From Pseudobdellovibrio sp. (GTDB lineage: Bacteria; Bdellovibrionota; Bdellovibrionia; Bdellovibrionales; Bdellovibrionaceae), in NCBI GenBank assembly GCA_025449725.1, contig JANWIU010000102.1, forward strand, positions 1 through 8,010: 8,010 nt of DNA. Reading direction: 5' to 3'. The notes below the pieces were generated by a model, which had not been told where the DNA came from, did not search any database, and saw only the letters and a list, made by a program, of their open reading frames with translations. This document shows, piece after piece, positions 6,936-8,010 of this stretch (position 1 is its first letter; each line of letters begins with the position of its first letter). The translations under genes and the position numbers were made by a program.

Positions 6936-8010
6936 GCAAACCAAAACTGCAGTCGTATTCAAAGACAGTTTACGATACTTTATTGCAGGCTTATCGCCCT
7001 TATATTCTGCGCATTCTTATTTTATTTGTTGCAGGATTTATCGGGCGTTATTTAATTTTATCGAATTCTCAAATTATCGGGGTTTACATTGATCACGTTT
7101 CTGAAGTGACCGCTGAAAACTTAAGACCGCTGTTTTTTAAAATGCTGACGCTTGCTGTGGTTTCATTTGTTCTAACTTTAACGTTTAGAACATTGTTTTC
7201 CAGCCTTTCTGCTCAGGCGGTTTCAAGAATTTACGATGAAACGACTTACCGCGTGTCTCGCTTTCCGGTTTCTTTTTTTGAATCTCAGCCGGTAGGTAAA
7301 ATTACAACCAGGTTTTCAAGTGATTACGGAAATGTTTTTAGGCTTTTCGGGGGCCCCTTAGCCGAATTTCTTTCGATTCTATTTGATTTGATTGCCATTA
7401 CGATTTTACTTTTGTTGATTCACCCTTCTTTTTTGGTCACGCTGAGTGTTTCAGCTGTCATTTATTATTTTTTGCTTGTTCGAAATCAGGCGAAGCTACG
7501 GGAAACCCGCCGCGAACTTTCAACCCGAAGAGCTCCTTCCATTTCTCACTTTTCTGAAACGGTACAGGGGGCCACTATAATCCGGCAAAACGACCAAACC
7601 GCCTCTTTCACGAAAAAGTTTATGGAATTCGATGCCAAGTATCTTTCAATGAAGTGGCTGGTATTTTGGCGTGTTACCCGGTTTTCTATGGAGCTTAATA
7701 TTTTGTCGACTGTGCTTTTTGCGGTTAACGGCGCCATTTGTATTTATCTGATCAAGAACAATGTCATTGGCATCGGGTTAACCAGCGTGGTGTTAAGCTT
7801 TACTATGCTGGCAACCAATACGCTGCAAATGTTTTTTGAATGGTTTTCGCAATTTGAAGAAGCCTTTACGGGCGTTGAAAAAATGGATGAGTACATCCGC
7901 CTGCCAATTGAAAGCGGCCTTATGCTGCCCTACTATTCCGACTTTTCAACATCGCACCCCAAAAAAACAAAGGCCTCACAGCCCCCTGAACACCGTGTAG
8001 AAAAAACTCC
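6932..8010 (+). CDS. Second half ABC transporter, membrane domain (3' end outside window)
   Basis: The reading frame opens at ATG 6932, overlapping the previous stop (ATGA) behind an AAGGGG ribosome binding site, and stays open to the window edge, giving 359 residues. All visible sequence is a transmembrane exporter domain plus linker. Hydrophobic segments lie at about 23-50, 69-90, 141-182 (a pair) and 256-297 (a pair). It resembles the second membrane domain of ABCC/MRP-type transporters: PVSFFESQPVGKITTRFSSD (112-131) matches the family pattern P.SFFD..P.GRI.NRFS.D, and SISHFSETVQGATIIR (203-218) matches the SHFSET..G..TIR coupling-helix region. A polar stretch (about 335-359) leads towards the expected ATPase domain, which would begin just outside. 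It should form a heterodimer with the 551-residue protein upstream and supply the intact catalytic Glu and H-loop His. The function of the pair is unknown. Confidence 0.88.
   Translation, partial: MSKPKLQSYSKTVYDTLLQAYRPYILRILILFVAGFIGRYLILSNSQIIGVYIDHVSEVTAENLRPLFFKMLTLAVVSFVLTLTFRTLFSSLSAQAVSRIYDETTYRVSRFPVSFFESQPVGKITTRFSSDYGNVFRLFGGPLAEFLSILFDLIAITILLLLIHPSFLVTLSVSAVIYYFLLVRNQAKLRETRRELSTRRAPSISHFSETVQGATIIRQNDQTASFTKKFMEFDAKYLSMKWLVFWRVTRFSMELNILSTVLFAVNGAICIYLIKNNVIGIGLTSVVLSFTMLATNTLQMFFEWFSQFEEAFTGVEKMDEYIRLPIESGLMLPYYSDFSTSHPKKTKASQPPEHRVEKT

Overview
The window looks like an ordinary stretch of chromosome from a Gram-negative, moderately AT-rich bacterium. The pointers are an aminopeptidase N and a GTP cyclohydrolase I that line up almost residue for residue with the E. 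coli enzymes, and a Tat-type lipoprotein signal. A member of Bdellovibrionota or a gammaproteobacterium would fit, but I cannot place it firmly from sequence alone. There are seven protein genes, two of them cut by the window ends. I see no rRNA, tRNA, CRISPR array, insertion sequence or phage gene.

Left part (1-2849, + strand): the C-terminal end of an AhpD-type alkylhydroperoxidase (CxxC...H motif), then pepN 22 bases downstream, probably co-transcribed. Middle (2865-4667, - strand): a short FAD-dependent amine-oxidase-like protein with a Tat plus lipobox signal, followed 66 bases later by folE. folE converges on pepN with only 15 bases between the two stop codons. Right part (about 4702-8010, + strand): an EGL-9/PHD-like (SM-20-related) 2-oxoglutarate/Fe(II) oxygenase, then two half ABC transporters. 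These three genes are joined by two ATGA stop/start overlaps, so they form one tightly coupled transcription unit. It diverges from the amine-oxidase gene, and the two promoters appear to overlap.

The right-hand operon is the most interesting part. The two transporter genes resemble the two halves of an ABCC (MRP/CFTR-type) full transporter split into separate proteins. The first half has a degenerate nucleotide-binding domain: Asp in place of the catalytic Glu after Walker B, and Gln in place of the H-loop His. This predicts an asymmetric heterodimer with the second half, whose nucleotide-binding domain lies beyond the window. The coupling of a protein-hydroxylase-like enzyme to an exporter is unexplained. 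Two smaller oddities are a possibly leaderless GTG start for the oxygenase and a terminator-like hairpin inside its coding sequence.
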